From assembly GCA_028826165.1 (NCBI GenBank), contig JAPDFW010000008.1, forward strand, positions 1-64,000: a DNA stretch of 64,000 nt. Direction: 5' to 3'. The notes under the pieces were generated by a model, which ran no database searches, was not told where the DNA came from, and was given only the letters and a program-made list of their open reading frames with translations. Position 1 is the stretch's first letter. The number at the start of each line of letters is the position of its first letter. This DNA comes from Anaeramoeba ignava. Taxonomy: Eukaryota > Metamonada > Anaeramoebidae. Positions 1 to 9,556 of this stretch are shown piece after piece. Position numbers and translations under genes: made by a program.

Positions 1-1112
1 TAATAAAGGAATGAGTTCAAATTTCCACAAAGAACATGATAACTAGAAATATCTTCATTAAATCTTAATTTAGGAAGTTCAATTTGAATTGGAATTGGTT
101 GATTATTTGTATCTCCAATTCCTAATTGACCAGATTCATTATCTCCAAATGATATCATTTTCCCTTTGTAAGTTAAAATCAAACTATGGTAATCACCACA
201 AGAAAAATCAAGAATATCATCATCATTTTCAAATAAAGATGATTTGATTTCAGTAAATTCATCAATAATTTCATTTTTTCTAAGTCCATTATATTCATAA
301 CCTCCACATGAATAAAGTTTTCTTTTTGGATTTTCAGTTTCATTTTCATTTTCAATCAACATTATTGAATGCCAACCTCCACATTGAATATCAATTATTT
401 TACCTTTTGGAATATTTTGGATTTTAGTTAATTTTTGGATTCCATCTTCTTTTCTTCTTGATTGTCCTAATCCAAGTTGTCCAAATCCATTAAATCCGCA
501 TCCAAATAATTCTTGATTTGAATTTAAAAGAAAAACATATCTTGAAGAATTTCCTGAAAATATTTTAGAAACATTTTTCATCATTAAAATTGGTTTTTCT
601 GTTCTTTTAAGTGTTTTAGAATCAAAACCAAGTTGACCAAAATTATTTAACCCAATTCCATAAGCATTTTGATTTGAAGTTAATAAGTAAATTGAATATT
701 CTCCACAAACAATATCTTGAATTATTCTATCATTTATATCTTCAATTAATGATGAAATATTGATAAATTCTTTTGGATTTTTTGAATTAATATCTTCTCC
801 TTTTGCAAATACATTTCCTTCTTTTGTTAAAATAGCTTCAATATCATCACCAACAGTTACTTTTTGAATATTTTCTTCAATTTGGATTTCTTCAGGTTTT
901 TGATTTGAATCGTTTTCATGTAAATATTCTATTGCTTTTCCATTTTTAAAAAGGAAAATTATTGAAGTATTTCCTGATGAAATTTGTTTAATTTGTTTTT
1001 CATTTTCATTTTCATTTTCAAATTTAAATTGAATTGGTTTTGTTATTTCTTCTGGTTCATTTTTGATAAGAATTGGAAATTCATTTCTTCCAAAAAATAT
1101 AATTTCATTCAT
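1..1112 (-). CDS. RCC1-repeat/BTB protein, partial (C-terminus beyond window)
   Basis: Minus-strand reading frame starting at ATG 1110-1112 and open to the window edge; it is the N-terminal part of a protein like the four that follow. It begins MNEIIFFGRNEFPILIK, has a short Glu-Asn run, then RCC1-type propeller blades with GQLG-like motifs (NGFGQLGL, SGQLGIGD). The reading stops at the SFLYY that precedes the first BTB domain in the paralogues. RCC1 propellers are protein-interaction or exchange-factor folds; the family in this window joins them to BTB domains, which usually dimerise or recruit Cullin-3. Which role applies here is unknown. The EN run is only three units, shorter than in most neighbours, so this tract varies in length among paralogues. 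Confidence 0.85.
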   Translation of the reverse strand, partial: MNEIIFFGRNEFPILIKNEPEEITKPIQFKFENENENEKQIKQISSGNTSIIFLFKNGKAIEYLHENDSNQKPEEIQIEENIQKVTVGDDIEAILTKEGNVFAKGEDINSKNPKEFINISSLIEDINDRIIQDIVCGEYSIYLLTSNQNAYGIGLNNFGQLGFDSKTLKRTEKPILMMKNVSKIFSGNSSRYVFLLNSNQELFGCGFNGFGQLGLGQSRRKEDGIQKLTKIQNIPKGKIIDIQCGGWHSIMLIENENETENPKRKLYSCGGYEYNGLRKNEIIDEFTEIKSSLFENDDDILDFSCGDYHSLILTYKGKMISFGDNESGQLGIGDTNNQPIPIQIELPKLRFNEDISSYHVLCGNLNSFLY

Positions 1113-1533
1113 TTTTAAAAAGAAAAAAATGAAAAAAATGAAAAAAATGAAAAAAATGATTTTGGAATTTTAATTTTAATTTTAATTTTAATTTTAATTT
1201 TAATTTTAATTTTAATTTTAATTTTGATTTTGATTTTAATTTTAATTTTAATTTTAATTTTAATTTTAATTTTGATTTTAATTTTAATTTTAATTTTGAT
1301 TTTGATTTTGATTTTGATTTTAATTTTGATTTTAATTTTAATATTAATTTTAATTTTAAATTTAATTTTAATTTTAATTTTAATTTTAATTTTAATTTTA
1401 ATTTTAATTTTAATTTTAATTTTAATTTTAATTTTAATTTTAATTTTAATTTTGATTTTGATTTTAATTTTGATTTTGATTTTAATTTTGATTTTAATTT
1501 TAATTTTGATTTATTTTGGTTTTGATTTTAATT
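1113..1533. repeat. (AATTTT)n hexanucleotide tract between RCC1/BTB genes
   Basis: About 400 bases of near-continuous AATTTT hexamer with occasional TTTTGA variants. It fills the whole gap between two head-to-tail genes. Long Ile-Leu open frames across it are artefacts of the hexamer. A short leader of GAAAAAAAT-like repeats (1113-1160) lies just upstream of the ATG of the flanking gene and recurs upstream of the paralogues, so it may hold the promoter or 5' UTR. Confidence 0.9.
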
Positions 1534-3339
1534 TTAATTTTGATTATTAAATTTGTTAATTAATAAATCAAATAAATTTGGATTTGTTTCATTTAATTGA
1601 AAATAATCAATTCCTGTTTCTAATTCATTAATTATTTCTTGTGTAATTTGAATTCCTTCTTTAATTTGATTTGAATAAATCCAATATTCAAATATTTGAA
1701 ATGATTTATTACTTAATTCACTATAATCTGTAACTTTATTTGATTTATCTTCAGTTACAGATAAAAACATTCCTCGATATAATTCACTTCTCATTATTAA
1801 TATTAATTTAGGAAATTTATATTGTTTTTCTTTTCTTTCAATAATAAAATCTTTTTCATTTTCATTTTCATTTAAATAAATTCTTTTCATTGTTTCTTCA
1901 ATTTTTTCATTTGAATTTATAATTTCTTTAATTTCAGAATATAATTTTGGATTTATTATTCTATTTGAATAAATCATTTCAAATATTTGATTTGATTCTT
2001 TAATTGATTTATTTGAAATAATTTCTTGAAGTTTTTCAATTTGGTTTTGATTTTGATTTAATCTGTATTTCAATATTAATTTATGAGCTTCAATTATTTC
2101 TCCATTTTCGGTTTTAAATGAAATATCACAAAATTCTTTTCTTTTAAATAATTTTATCAAATCTTCTTCAAGATTGGAAAAAGAAGGAGGAGAATAATAA
2201 AGAAATGATCTTTGAAATCCACAAAGAACATGATAATTAGAAATATCTTCATTAAATCTTAATTTAGGAAGTTCAATTTGAATTGGAATTGATTGATTAA
2301 TTGTATCTCCAGTTCCTAATTGACCAGACGAATTATCACCAAATCCTATCAATTTTGAATTGGAAGTTAAAATCAAACTATGAGCATTTCCAACAGAAAT
2401 TTCAAGAATATTATCATTATCATTTTCAAATAAAGATGATTTCATTTCAGTAAATTTATAAGTATCTTCATCTTTGCCAAGTCCATTTAAATTATAAGCG
2501 CCACATGAATAAAGTTTTCTTTTTGGATTTTGATTTTCATTTTCAATCAACATTATTGAATAAGCAAATCCACATTGAATATCAGTTATTTTGCCTTTTG
2601 GAATATTTTGGATTTTGATTAATTTTTGGATTTTTCTTTCATTTCTTCTTGTTTCTTCTAATCCAAGTTGAGCATATAAATTATATCCACATCCAAATAA
2701 TTTTTGATTTGAATTTAAAAGAAAAACATGAGCCGAAGTATTTCCTGAAAATATTTTAGAAACATTTTTCATTATTAAAATTGGTTTTTCTGTTTTTTTA
2801 AGTGTTTTAGAATCAAAACCAAGTTGACTAAATTGATTTGAACCAATTCCATAAGTATTTTTATTTGAAGTTAATAAGTAAATTGAATTTCTTCCAGAAA
2901 CAATATCTTGAATTATTCTATCATTTGTATCTTTAATTAATGATGAAATATTGATAAATTCATTTGGATTTTTTGAATTTATATCATATCCTTTGGCAAA
3001 TACATTTCCTTCTTTTGTTAAAATAGCTTCATTATTCCAGCCAACAGTTACTTTTTGAATATTTTCTTCAATTTGGATTTTTTTAGGATTTTGATTTGAA
3101 TCTTGTAAATATTCTATTGCTTTTCCATTTTTAAAAAGGAAAATTATTGAAGTATTTCCTGATGAAATTTGTTTAATTTGTTTTTCATTTTCATTTTCAT
3201 TTTCATTTTCATTTTCATTTTCATTTTCATTTTCATTTTCATTTTCAAATTTAAATTGAATTGGTTTTGTTATTTCTTCTGGTTTATTTTTGATAAGAAT
3301 TGGTTTTTTATTTTTACCAAAAAATATAATTTCATTCAT
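1534..3339 (-). CDS. RCC1-repeat protein with two BTB-like domains (601 aa)
   Basis: Single-exon gene. Residues about 1-30 are a first propeller strand (MNEIIFFGKNKKP). Then comes a long Glu-Asn repeat encoded by GAAAAT hexamers. RCC1 blades run to about residue 375 (for example GIGSNQFSQLGFD, CGYNLYAQLGLEE, GFGDNSSGQLGTGD). A BTB-like domain starts near 389 (LEEDLIKLF, then CDISFKTENGEIIEAHKLIL). A second BTB-like module starts near 495 (KDFIIERKEKQYKFPKLIL, then SELYRGMFLSV). Family knowledge: RCC1-BTB proteins such as RCBTB1/2 are thought to be Cullin-3 adaptors; function here is inferred only. It is the second of five tandem paralogues and ends NKFNNQN. Start chosen because all paralogues share MN(E/D)xxxFG. 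Confidence 0.9.
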   Translation of the reverse strand: MNEIIFFGKNKKPILIKNKPEEITKPIQFKFENENENENENENENENENENEKQIKQISSGNTSIIFLFKNGKAIEYLQDSNQNPKKIQIEENIQKVTVGWNNEAILTKEGNVFAKGYDINSKNPNEFINISSLIKDTNDRIIQDIVSGRNSIYLLTSNKNTYGIGSNQFSQLGFDSKTLKKTEKPILIMKNVSKIFSGNTSAHVFLLNSNQKLFGCGYNLYAQLGLEETRRNERKIQKLIKIQNIPKGKITDIQCGFAYSIMLIENENQNPKRKLYSCGAYNLNGLGKDEDTYKFTEMKSSLFENDNDNILEISVGNAHSLILTSNSKLIGFGDNSSGQLGTGDTINQSIPIQIELPKLRFNEDISNYHVLCGFQRSFLYYSPPSFSNLEEDLIKLFKRKEFCDISFKTENGEIIEAHKLILKYRLNQNQNQIEKLQEIISNKSIKESNQIFEMIYSNRIINPKLYSEIKEIINSNEKIEETMKRIYLNENENEKDFIIERKEKQYKFPKLILIMRSELYRGMFLSVTEDKSNKVTDYSELSNKSFQIFEYWIYSNQIKEGIQITQEIINELETGIDYFQLNETNPNLFDLLINKFNNQN

Positions 3340-3572
3340 TTTTGAAAAGAAAAAAAAATGAAAAAATGATTTTTGGAATTTTAATTTTAATTTTAATTTT
3401 AATTTTAATTTTAATTTAAATTTTAATTTTAATTTAAATTTTAATTTTAATTTTAATTTTAATTTTAATTTTAATTTTAATTTTAATTTTAATTTTAATT
3501 TTAATTTTAATTTTAATTTTAATTTTAATTTTAAATTTGATTTTAATTTTAATTTTAATTTTAATTTTAATT
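3340..3572. repeat. (AATTTT)n hexanucleotide tract
   Basis: Spacer between two RCC1/BTB paralogues made of AATTTT hexamers with a few AATTTAAATTTT interruptions. It has the same composition and position as the other spacers of this array. Confidence 0.9.
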
Positions 3573-5351
3573 TTAATTTTGATTATTAAATTTTTTAATT
3601 AATAAATCAAATAAATTCGGATTTGTTTGATTTAATTGAAAATAATCAATTCCTGTTTCTAACTCATTAATTATTTCTTGTGTAATTTCAATTTCATCTT
3701 TAATTTGATTTGAATAAATCCAATATTCAAATATTTGAAATGATTTATTACTTAATTCACTATAATCTGTAACTTTATTTGAAGTATCATTTGTTACAGA
3801 TAAAAACATTCCTCGATATAATTCACTTCTCATTATTAATATTAATTTTGGAAATTTATATTGTTTTTCTTTTCTTTCAATTATAAAATCTTTTTCATTT
3901 TCATTTTCATTTAAATAAATTCTTTTCATTATTTCTTCAATTTTTTCATTTGAATTTATAATTTCTTTAATTTCAGAATATAATTTTGGATTTATTATTT
4001 TGTTTGAATAAATCATTTCAAATATTTGATTTGATTCTTTAATTGATTTATTTGAAATAATTTCTTGAAGTTTTTCAATTTCATTTTCATTTTGATTTAA
4101 TCTGTATTTCAATATTAATTTATGAGCTTCAATTATTTCTCCATTTTTGGTTTTAAATGAAATATTACAAAATTCTTTTCTTTCAAATAATTTTATCAAA
4201 TCTTCTTCAAGATTGGAAAAAGAAGGAGGAGAATAATAAAGGAATGAATTGTAAACTCCACAAAGAACATGATAATTGGAAATATCTTCATTAAATCTTA
4301 ATTTAGGAAGTTCAATTTGAATTGGAATTGGTTGATTATTTGTATCTCCAATTCCTAATTGACCAGATTCATTATCTCCAAATGATATCATTTTCCCTTT
4401 GTAAGTTAAAATCAAACTATGGTAATCACCACAAGAAAAATCAAGAATATTATCATTTTCAAATAAAGATGATTTGATTTCAGTAAATTCATCAATAATT
4501 TCATCATATTTTCCAAGTCCATTATATTCATAGCCTCCACATGAATAAAGTTTTCTTTTTGGATTTTGATTTGGATTTTGATTTTCATTTTCAATCATCA
4601 TTATTGAATGCCAACCTCCACATTTAATATCAATTATTTTACCTTTTGGAATATTTTGGATTTTGGTTAATTTTTGGATTCCATCTTCTTTTCTTCTTGA
4701 TTCTCCTAATCCAAGTTGTCCATATGCATTAAATCCGCATCCAAATAATTCTTGATTTGAATTTAAAAGAAAAACATGAAATGAAGAATTTCCTGAAAAT
4801 ATTTTAGAAACATTTTTCATCATTAAAATTGGTTTTTCTGTTTTTTTAAGTGTTTTAGAATCAAAACCAAGTTGACCATAATGATTTAAACCAATTCCAT
4901 AAGCATTTTGATTTGAAGTTAATAAGTAAATTGAATATTCTCCACAAACAATATCTTGAATTATTCTATCATTTGTATCTTCAATTAATGATGAAATATT
5001 GATAAATTCTTTTGGATTTTTTGAATTAATATCTTCTCCTTTTGCAAATACATTTCCTTCTTTTGTTAAAATAGCTTCAATATCATCACCAACAGTTACT
5101 TTTTGAATATTTTCTTCAATTTGGATTTTTTTAGGATTTTGTTTTGAATCATCTTCATTTAAATATTCTATTGCTTTTCCATTTTCAAAAAGGAAAATTG
5201 TTGAAAAAGAACCTGATGAAATTTGTTTAATTTGTTTTTCATTTTCATTTTCATTTTCAAATTTAAATTGAATTGGTTTTGTTATTTCATATAGTTCATT
5301 TTTGATAAATTTTGGTTGATAATTTGCACCAAAATATAAACAATCATCCAT
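3573..5351 (-). CDS. RCC1-repeat protein with two BTB-like domains (592 aa)
   Basis: Single-exon paralogue. It starts MDDCLYFGANYQPKFIK, has only a short EN run (four units), RCC1 blades to about residue 370 (GIGLNHYGQLGFD, CGFNAYGQLGLGE, SFGDNESGQLGIGD), BTB-like domain 1 from about 380 (CNISFKTKNGEIIEAHKLIL) and domain 2 from about 485 (KDFIIERKEKQYKFPKLIL). It differs from the gene to its right mainly in the EN run, the blade between residues 200 and 330 and scattered substitutions, as expected for a tandem array evolving by duplication and conversion. Molecular role not determinable; probably a protein-interaction adaptor. Confidence 0.9.
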   Translation of the reverse strand: MDDCLYFGANYQPKFIKNELYEITKPIQFKFENENENEKQIKQISSGSFSTIFLFENGKAIEYLNEDDSKQNPKKIQIEENIQKVTVGDDIEAILTKEGNVFAKGEDINSKNPKEFINISSLIEDTNDRIIQDIVCGEYSIYLLTSNQNAYGIGLNHYGQLGFDSKTLKKTEKPILMMKNVSKIFSGNSSFHVFLLNSNQELFGCGFNAYGQLGLGESRRKEDGIQKLTKIQNIPKGKIIDIKCGGWHSIMMIENENQNPNQNPKRKLYSCGGYEYNGLGKYDEIIDEFTEIKSSLFENDNILDFSCGDYHSLILTYKGKMISFGDNESGQLGIGDTNNQPIPIQIELPKLRFNEDISNYHVLCGVYNSFLYYSPPSFSNLEEDLIKLFERKEFCNISFKTKNGEIIEAHKLILKYRLNQNENEIEKLQEIISNKSIKESNQIFEMIYSNKIINPKLYSEIKEIINSNEKIEEIMKRIYLNENENEKDFIIERKEKQYKFPKLILIMRSELYRGMFLSVTNDTSNKVTDYSELSNKSFQIFEYWIYSNQIKDEIEITQEIINELETGIDYFQLNQTNPNLFDLLIKKFNNQN

Positions 5352-5564
5352 TTTTGAAAAAGAAAAAAATGAAAAAAATGAAAAAAATGAAATTTTGGAA
5401 TTTTAATTTTAATTTTAATTTTGATTTTAATTTTAATTTTAATTTTAATTTTAATTTTAATTTTAATTTTAATTTTAATTTTATTTTTAATTTTAATTTT
5501 AATTTTAATTTTAATTTTAATTTTTATTTTGTTTTTAATTTTAATTTTAATTTTGATTTTAATT
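5352..5564. repeat. (AATTTT)n hexanucleotide tract
   Basis: Intergenic AATTTT hexamer array with a few TTTTTATTTTG interruptions, between two minus-strand RCC1/BTB genes. The end next to the ATG carries the GAAAAAAATGAAAAAAAT-type leader seen upstream of the paralogues. Confidence 0.9.
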
Positions 5565-7397
5565 TTAATTTTGATTATTAAATTTGTTAATTAATAAATC
5601 AAATAAATTTGGATTTGTTTCATTTAATTGAAAATAATCAATTCCAATTTGAATTTCATTAATTATTTCTTTTGTAATTTGAATTTCATCTTTAATTTGA
5701 TTTGAATAAATCCAATATTCAAATATTTGAAATGATTTATTACTTAATTCACTATAATCTGTAACTTTATTTGAAGTATCATTTGTTACAGATAAAAACA
5801 TTCCTCGATATAATTCACTTCTCATTATTAATATTAATTTTGGAAATTTATATTGTTTTTCTTTTCTTTCAATAATAAAATCTTTTTCATTTTCATTTTC
5901 ATTTAAATAAATTCTTTTCATTGTTTCTTCAATTTTTTCATTTGAATTTATAATTTCTTTAATTTCAGAATATAATTTTGGATTTATTATTTTGTTTGAA
6001 TAAATCATTTCAAATATTTGATTTGATTCTTTAATTGATTTATTTGAAATAATTTCTTGAAGTTTTTCAATTTGGTTTTCATTTTGATTTTGATTTAATC
6101 TATATTTCAATATTAATTTATGAGCTTCAATTATTTCTTCATTTTCTGTTTTAAATGAAATATTACAAAATTCTTTTCTTTCAAATAATTTTATCAAATC
6201 TTCTTCGAGATTGGAAAAAGAAGGAGGAGAATAATAAAGGAATGAATTGTAAACTCCACAAAGAACATGATAATTGGAAATATCTTCATTAAATCTTAAT
6301 TTAGGAAGTTCAATTTGAATTGGAATTGGTTGATTATTTGTATCTCCAATTCCTAATTGACCATAATCATTATCTCCAAATGATATCATTTTCCCTTTGT
6401 AAGTTAAAATCAAACTATGGTAATCACCACAAGAAAAATCAAGAATATCATCATCATTTTCAAATAAAGATGATTTGATTTCAGTAAATTCATCAATAAT
6501 TTCATTTTTACTTTTGATAAGTCCATTATATTCATAACCTCCACATGAATAAAGTTTTCTTTTTGGATTTTGATTTTGATTTTGATTTTCATTTTCAATC
6601 AACATTATTGAATGCCAACCTCCACATTGAATATCAATTATTTTACCTTTTGGAATATTTTGGATTTTGGTTAATTTTTGGATTCCATCTTCTTTTCTTC
6701 TTGATTCTCCTAATCCAAGTTGTCCATATGCATTAAATCCGCATCCAAATAATTCTTGATTTGAATTTAGAAGAAAAACATATCTTGAAGAATTTCCTGA
6801 AAATATTTTAGAAACATTTTTCATTATTAAAATTGGTTTTTCTGTTTTTGGAAGTGTTTTAGAATCTAAACCAAGTTGACCAAAATAATTATCTCCAATT
6901 CCATAAGCATTTTGATTTGAAGTTAATAAGTAAATTGAATATTCTCCACAAACAATATCTTGAATTATTCTATCATTTGTATCTTCAATTAATGATGAAA
7001 TATTGATAAATTCTTTTGGATTATTTGGATTAATATCTCCTCCTTTTGCAAATACATTTCCTTCTTTTGTTAAAATAGCTTCAATATCATCACCAACAGT
7101 TACTTTTTGAATATTTTCTTCAATTTGGATTTTTTTAGGATTTTGTTTTGAACCTTCTAAATATTCTATTGCTTTTCCATTTTTAAAAAGGAAAATTATT
7201 GAAGTATTTCCTGATGAAATTTGTTTAATTTGTTTTTCATTTTCATTTTCATTTTCATTTTCATTTTCATTTTCATTTTCATTTTCATTTTCATTTTCAT
7301 TTTCAAATTTAAATTGAATTGGTTTTGTTATTTCTTCTGGTTCATTTTTGAAAAGAACTGGAAATTCATTTCTTCCAAAAAATATAATTTCATTCAT
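5565..7397 (-). CDS. RCC1-repeat protein with two BTB-like domains (610 aa)
   Basis: Single-exon paralogue starting MNEIIFFGRNEFPVLFK, followed by a long EN repeat (about a dozen units). RCC1 blades include GIGDNYFGQLGLD, CGFNAYGQLGLGE and SFGDNDYGQLGIGD. BTB-like domain 1 starts near residue 398 (CNISFKTENEEIIEAHKLIL) and domain 2 near 504. Its first residues match the partial gene at the left edge, while its middle blades match the gene at 3573-5351, so different parts of the protein have different nearest relatives. That suggests gene conversion or unequal crossing-over within the array. Function inferred only from domains. Confidence 0.9.
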   Translation of the reverse strand: MNEIIFFGRNEFPVLFKNEPEEITKPIQFKFENENENENENENENENENENENEKQIKQISSGNTSIIFLFKNGKAIEYLEGSKQNPKKIQIEENIQKVTVGDDIEAILTKEGNVFAKGGDINPNNPKEFINISSLIEDTNDRIIQDIVCGEYSIYLLTSNQNAYGIGDNYFGQLGLDSKTLPKTEKPILIMKNVSKIFSGNSSRYVFLLNSNQELFGCGFNAYGQLGLGESRRKEDGIQKLTKIQNIPKGKIIDIQCGGWHSIMLIENENQNQNQNPKRKLYSCGGYEYNGLIKSKNEIIDEFTEIKSSLFENDDDILDFSCGDYHSLILTYKGKMISFGDNDYGQLGIGDTNNQPIPIQIELPKLRFNEDISNYHVLCGVYNSFLYYSPPSFSNLEEDLIKLFERKEFCNISFKTENEEIIEAHKLILKYRLNQNQNENQIEKLQEIISNKSIKESNQIFEMIYSNKIINPKLYSEIKEIINSNEKIEETMKRIYLNENENEKDFIIERKEKQYKFPKLILIMRSELYRGMFLSVTNDTSNKVTDYSELSNKSFQIFEYWIYSNQIKDEIQITKEIINEIQIGIDYFQLNETNPNLFDLLINKFNNQN

Positions 7398-7648
7398 TTT
7401 TTGAAAAGAAAAAAAATGAAAAAATGATTTTTGGAATTTTAATTTTAATTTTAATTTTAATTTTAATTTAAATTTTAATTTTAATTTTAATTTTAATTTT
7501 AATTTTAATTTTAATTTTAATTTTAATTTTCATTTTAATTTTAATTTTAATTTTAATTTTAATTTTAATTTTAATTTTAATTTTAATTTTAATTTTAATT
7601 TTAATTTTAATTTTGATTTTGATTTTGATTTTAATTTTAATTTTAATT
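7398..7648. repeat. (AATTTT)n hexanucleotide tract
   Basis: About 240 bases of AATTTT hexamers with one TTTTCA unit and a few TTTTGA units near 7611-7630. It separates two RCC1/BTB paralogues. Confidence 0.9.
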
Positions 7649-9508
7649 TTAATTATTAAATTTGTTAATTAATAAATCAAATAAATTTGGATTTGTTTGA
7701 TTTAATTGAAAATAATCAATTCCTCTTTCCATTTCATCAATAATTTCTTGTGTAATTTCAATTTCATCTTTAATTTGATTTGAATAAATCCAATATTCAA
7801 ATATTTGAAATGATTTATTACTTAATTCACTATAATCTGTAACTTTATTAGAAGTATCATTTGTTACAGATAAAAACATTCCTCGATATAATTCACTTCT
7901 CATTATTAATATTAATTTAGGAAATTTATATTGTTTTTCTTTTCTTTCAATAATAAAATCTTTTTCATTTTCATTTTCATTTAAATAAATTCTTTTCATT
8001 GTTTCTTCAATTTTTTCATTGGAATTTATAATTTCTTTAATTTCACAATATAATTTTGGATTTATTATTTTGTTTGAATAAATCATTTCAAATATTTGAT
8101 TTGATTCTTTAATTGATTTAGTTGAAATAATTTCTTGAAGTTTTTCAATTTGGTTTTCATTTTGATTTTGATTTAATCTATATTTTAATATTAATTTATG
8201 AGCTTCAATTATTTCTCCATTTTCTGTTTTAAATGAAATATCACAAAATTCTTTTCTTTCAAATAATTTTATCAAATCTTCTTCAAGATTGGAAAAAGAA
8301 GGAGGAGAATAATAAAGAAATGATCTTTGAAATCCACAAAGAACATGATAATTGGAAATATCTTCATTAAATCTTAATTTAGGAAGTTCAATTTGAATTG
8401 GAATTGATTGATTAATTGTATTTCCAATTCCTAATTGACCAGACGAATTATTACCAAATCCTATCATCTTTGAATTGGAAGTTAAAATCAAACTATGTGC
8501 ATTTCCAACAGAAATTTCAAGAATATTATCATTATCATTTTCAAATAAAGATGATTTGATTTCAGTAAATTCATAAGTATCTTTATCATATTTGCCAAGT
8601 CCATTTAAATTATAAGCGCCACATGAATAAAGTTTTCTTTTTGGATTTTGATTTTCATTTTCAATCAACATTATTGAATAAGCAAATCCACATTGAATAT
8701 CAATTATTTTGCCTTTTGGAATATTTTGGATTTTGGTTAATTTTTTGATATTTGTTTCTCTTCTTGTTTCTTCTAATCCAAGTTGATCATATAAATTATA
8801 TCCGCATCCAAATAATTTTTGATTTGAATTTAAAAGAAAAACATGAGCCGAAGTATTTCCTGAAAATATTTTAGAAACATTTTTCATTATTAAAATTGGT
8901 TTTTCTGTTTTTTTAAGTGTTTCAGAATCAAAACCAAGTTGACCATAATAATTTGAACCAATTCCATAAGCATTTTGATTTGAAGTTAATAAGTAAATTG
9001 AATTTCTTCCACAAACAACATCTTTAATTATTCTATCATTTGTATCTTCAATTAATGATGAAATATTGATAAATTCATTTAAATTTTTTGAATTAGTATC
9101 ATATCCTTTGGCAAATACATTTCCTTCTTTTGTTAAAATAGCTTCATTTTTCCAGCCAACAGTTACTTTTTGAATATTTTCTTCAATTTGGATTTTTTTA
9201 GGATTTTGATTTGAATAATATTCATTTAAATATTCTATTGCTTTTCCATTTTTAAAAAGGAAAATTGTTGAAAAATCTCCTGTTGAAATTTGTTTAATTT
9301 GTTTTTCATTTTCATTTTCATTTTCATTTTCATTTCCATTTTCATTTCCATTTTCATTTTCATTTTCATTTTCATTTTCATTTTCATTTTCATTTTCATT
9401 TTCATTTTCATTTTCAAATTTAAATTGAATTGGTTTTGTTATTTTATTTGTTTCATTTTTGATAAGTTTTGGTTTTTTATTTTTACCAAAAAATATAATT
9501 TCATTCAT
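7649..9508 (-). CDS. RCC1-repeat protein with two BTB-like domains (619 aa)
   Basis: Last gene of the left array and the longest. It starts MNEIIFFGKNKKPKLIK. The Glu-Asn run is the longest here and is interrupted by Gly-Asn units (GAAAAT changed to GGAAAT). RCC1 blades (GIGSNYYGQLGFD, CGYNLYDQLGLEE, GFGNNSSGQLGIGN) are followed by BTB-like domain 1 near residue 405 and domain 2 near 512. It is most similar to the gene at 1534-3339, not to its immediate neighbour, so paralogue types alternate along the array. It ends NKFNN, two residues shorter than the others. The satellite block lies directly upstream. Confidence 0.9.
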   Translation of the reverse strand: MNEIIFFGKNKKPKLIKNETNKITKPIQFKFENENENENENENENENENENENGNENGNENENENENEKQIKQISTGDFSTIFLFKNGKAIEYLNEYYSNQNPKKIQIEENIQKVTVGWKNEAILTKEGNVFAKGYDTNSKNLNEFINISSLIEDTNDRIIKDVVCGRNSIYLLTSNQNAYGIGSNYYGQLGFDSETLKKTEKPILIMKNVSKIFSGNTSAHVFLLNSNQKLFGCGYNLYDQLGLEETRRETNIKKLTKIQNIPKGKIIDIQCGFAYSIMLIENENQNPKRKLYSCGAYNLNGLGKYDKDTYEFTEIKSSLFENDNDNILEISVGNAHSLILTSNSKMIGFGNNSSGQLGIGNTINQSIPIQIELPKLRFNEDISNYHVLCGFQRSFLYYSPPSFSNLEEDLIKLFERKEFCDISFKTENGEIIEAHKLILKYRLNQNQNENQIEKLQEIISTKSIKESNQIFEMIYSNKIINPKLYCEIKEIINSNEKIEETMKRIYLNENENEKDFIIERKEKQYKFPKLILIMRSELYRGMFLSVTNDTSNKVTDYSELSNKSFQIFEYWIYSNQIKDEIEITQEIIDEMERGIDYFQLNQTNPNLFDLLINKFNN

Positions 9509-9556
9509 TTTTGAAAAGAAAAAAAATGAAAAAATAATTTTTGAATTTTTGATTTT

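Noticed and set aside
1224-1550. Long Ile-Leu, Phe-Asn, Lys-Leu or Tyr-Ile open frames in repeat tracts (also 12494-12733, 14244-14435, 31220-31648, 62246-62717, 63508-63808)
   Set aside because: They are translations of AATTTT/AAAATT-type hexamers, which lack stops in some frames. No domain, no start context, and they occur on both strands of spacers and introns.
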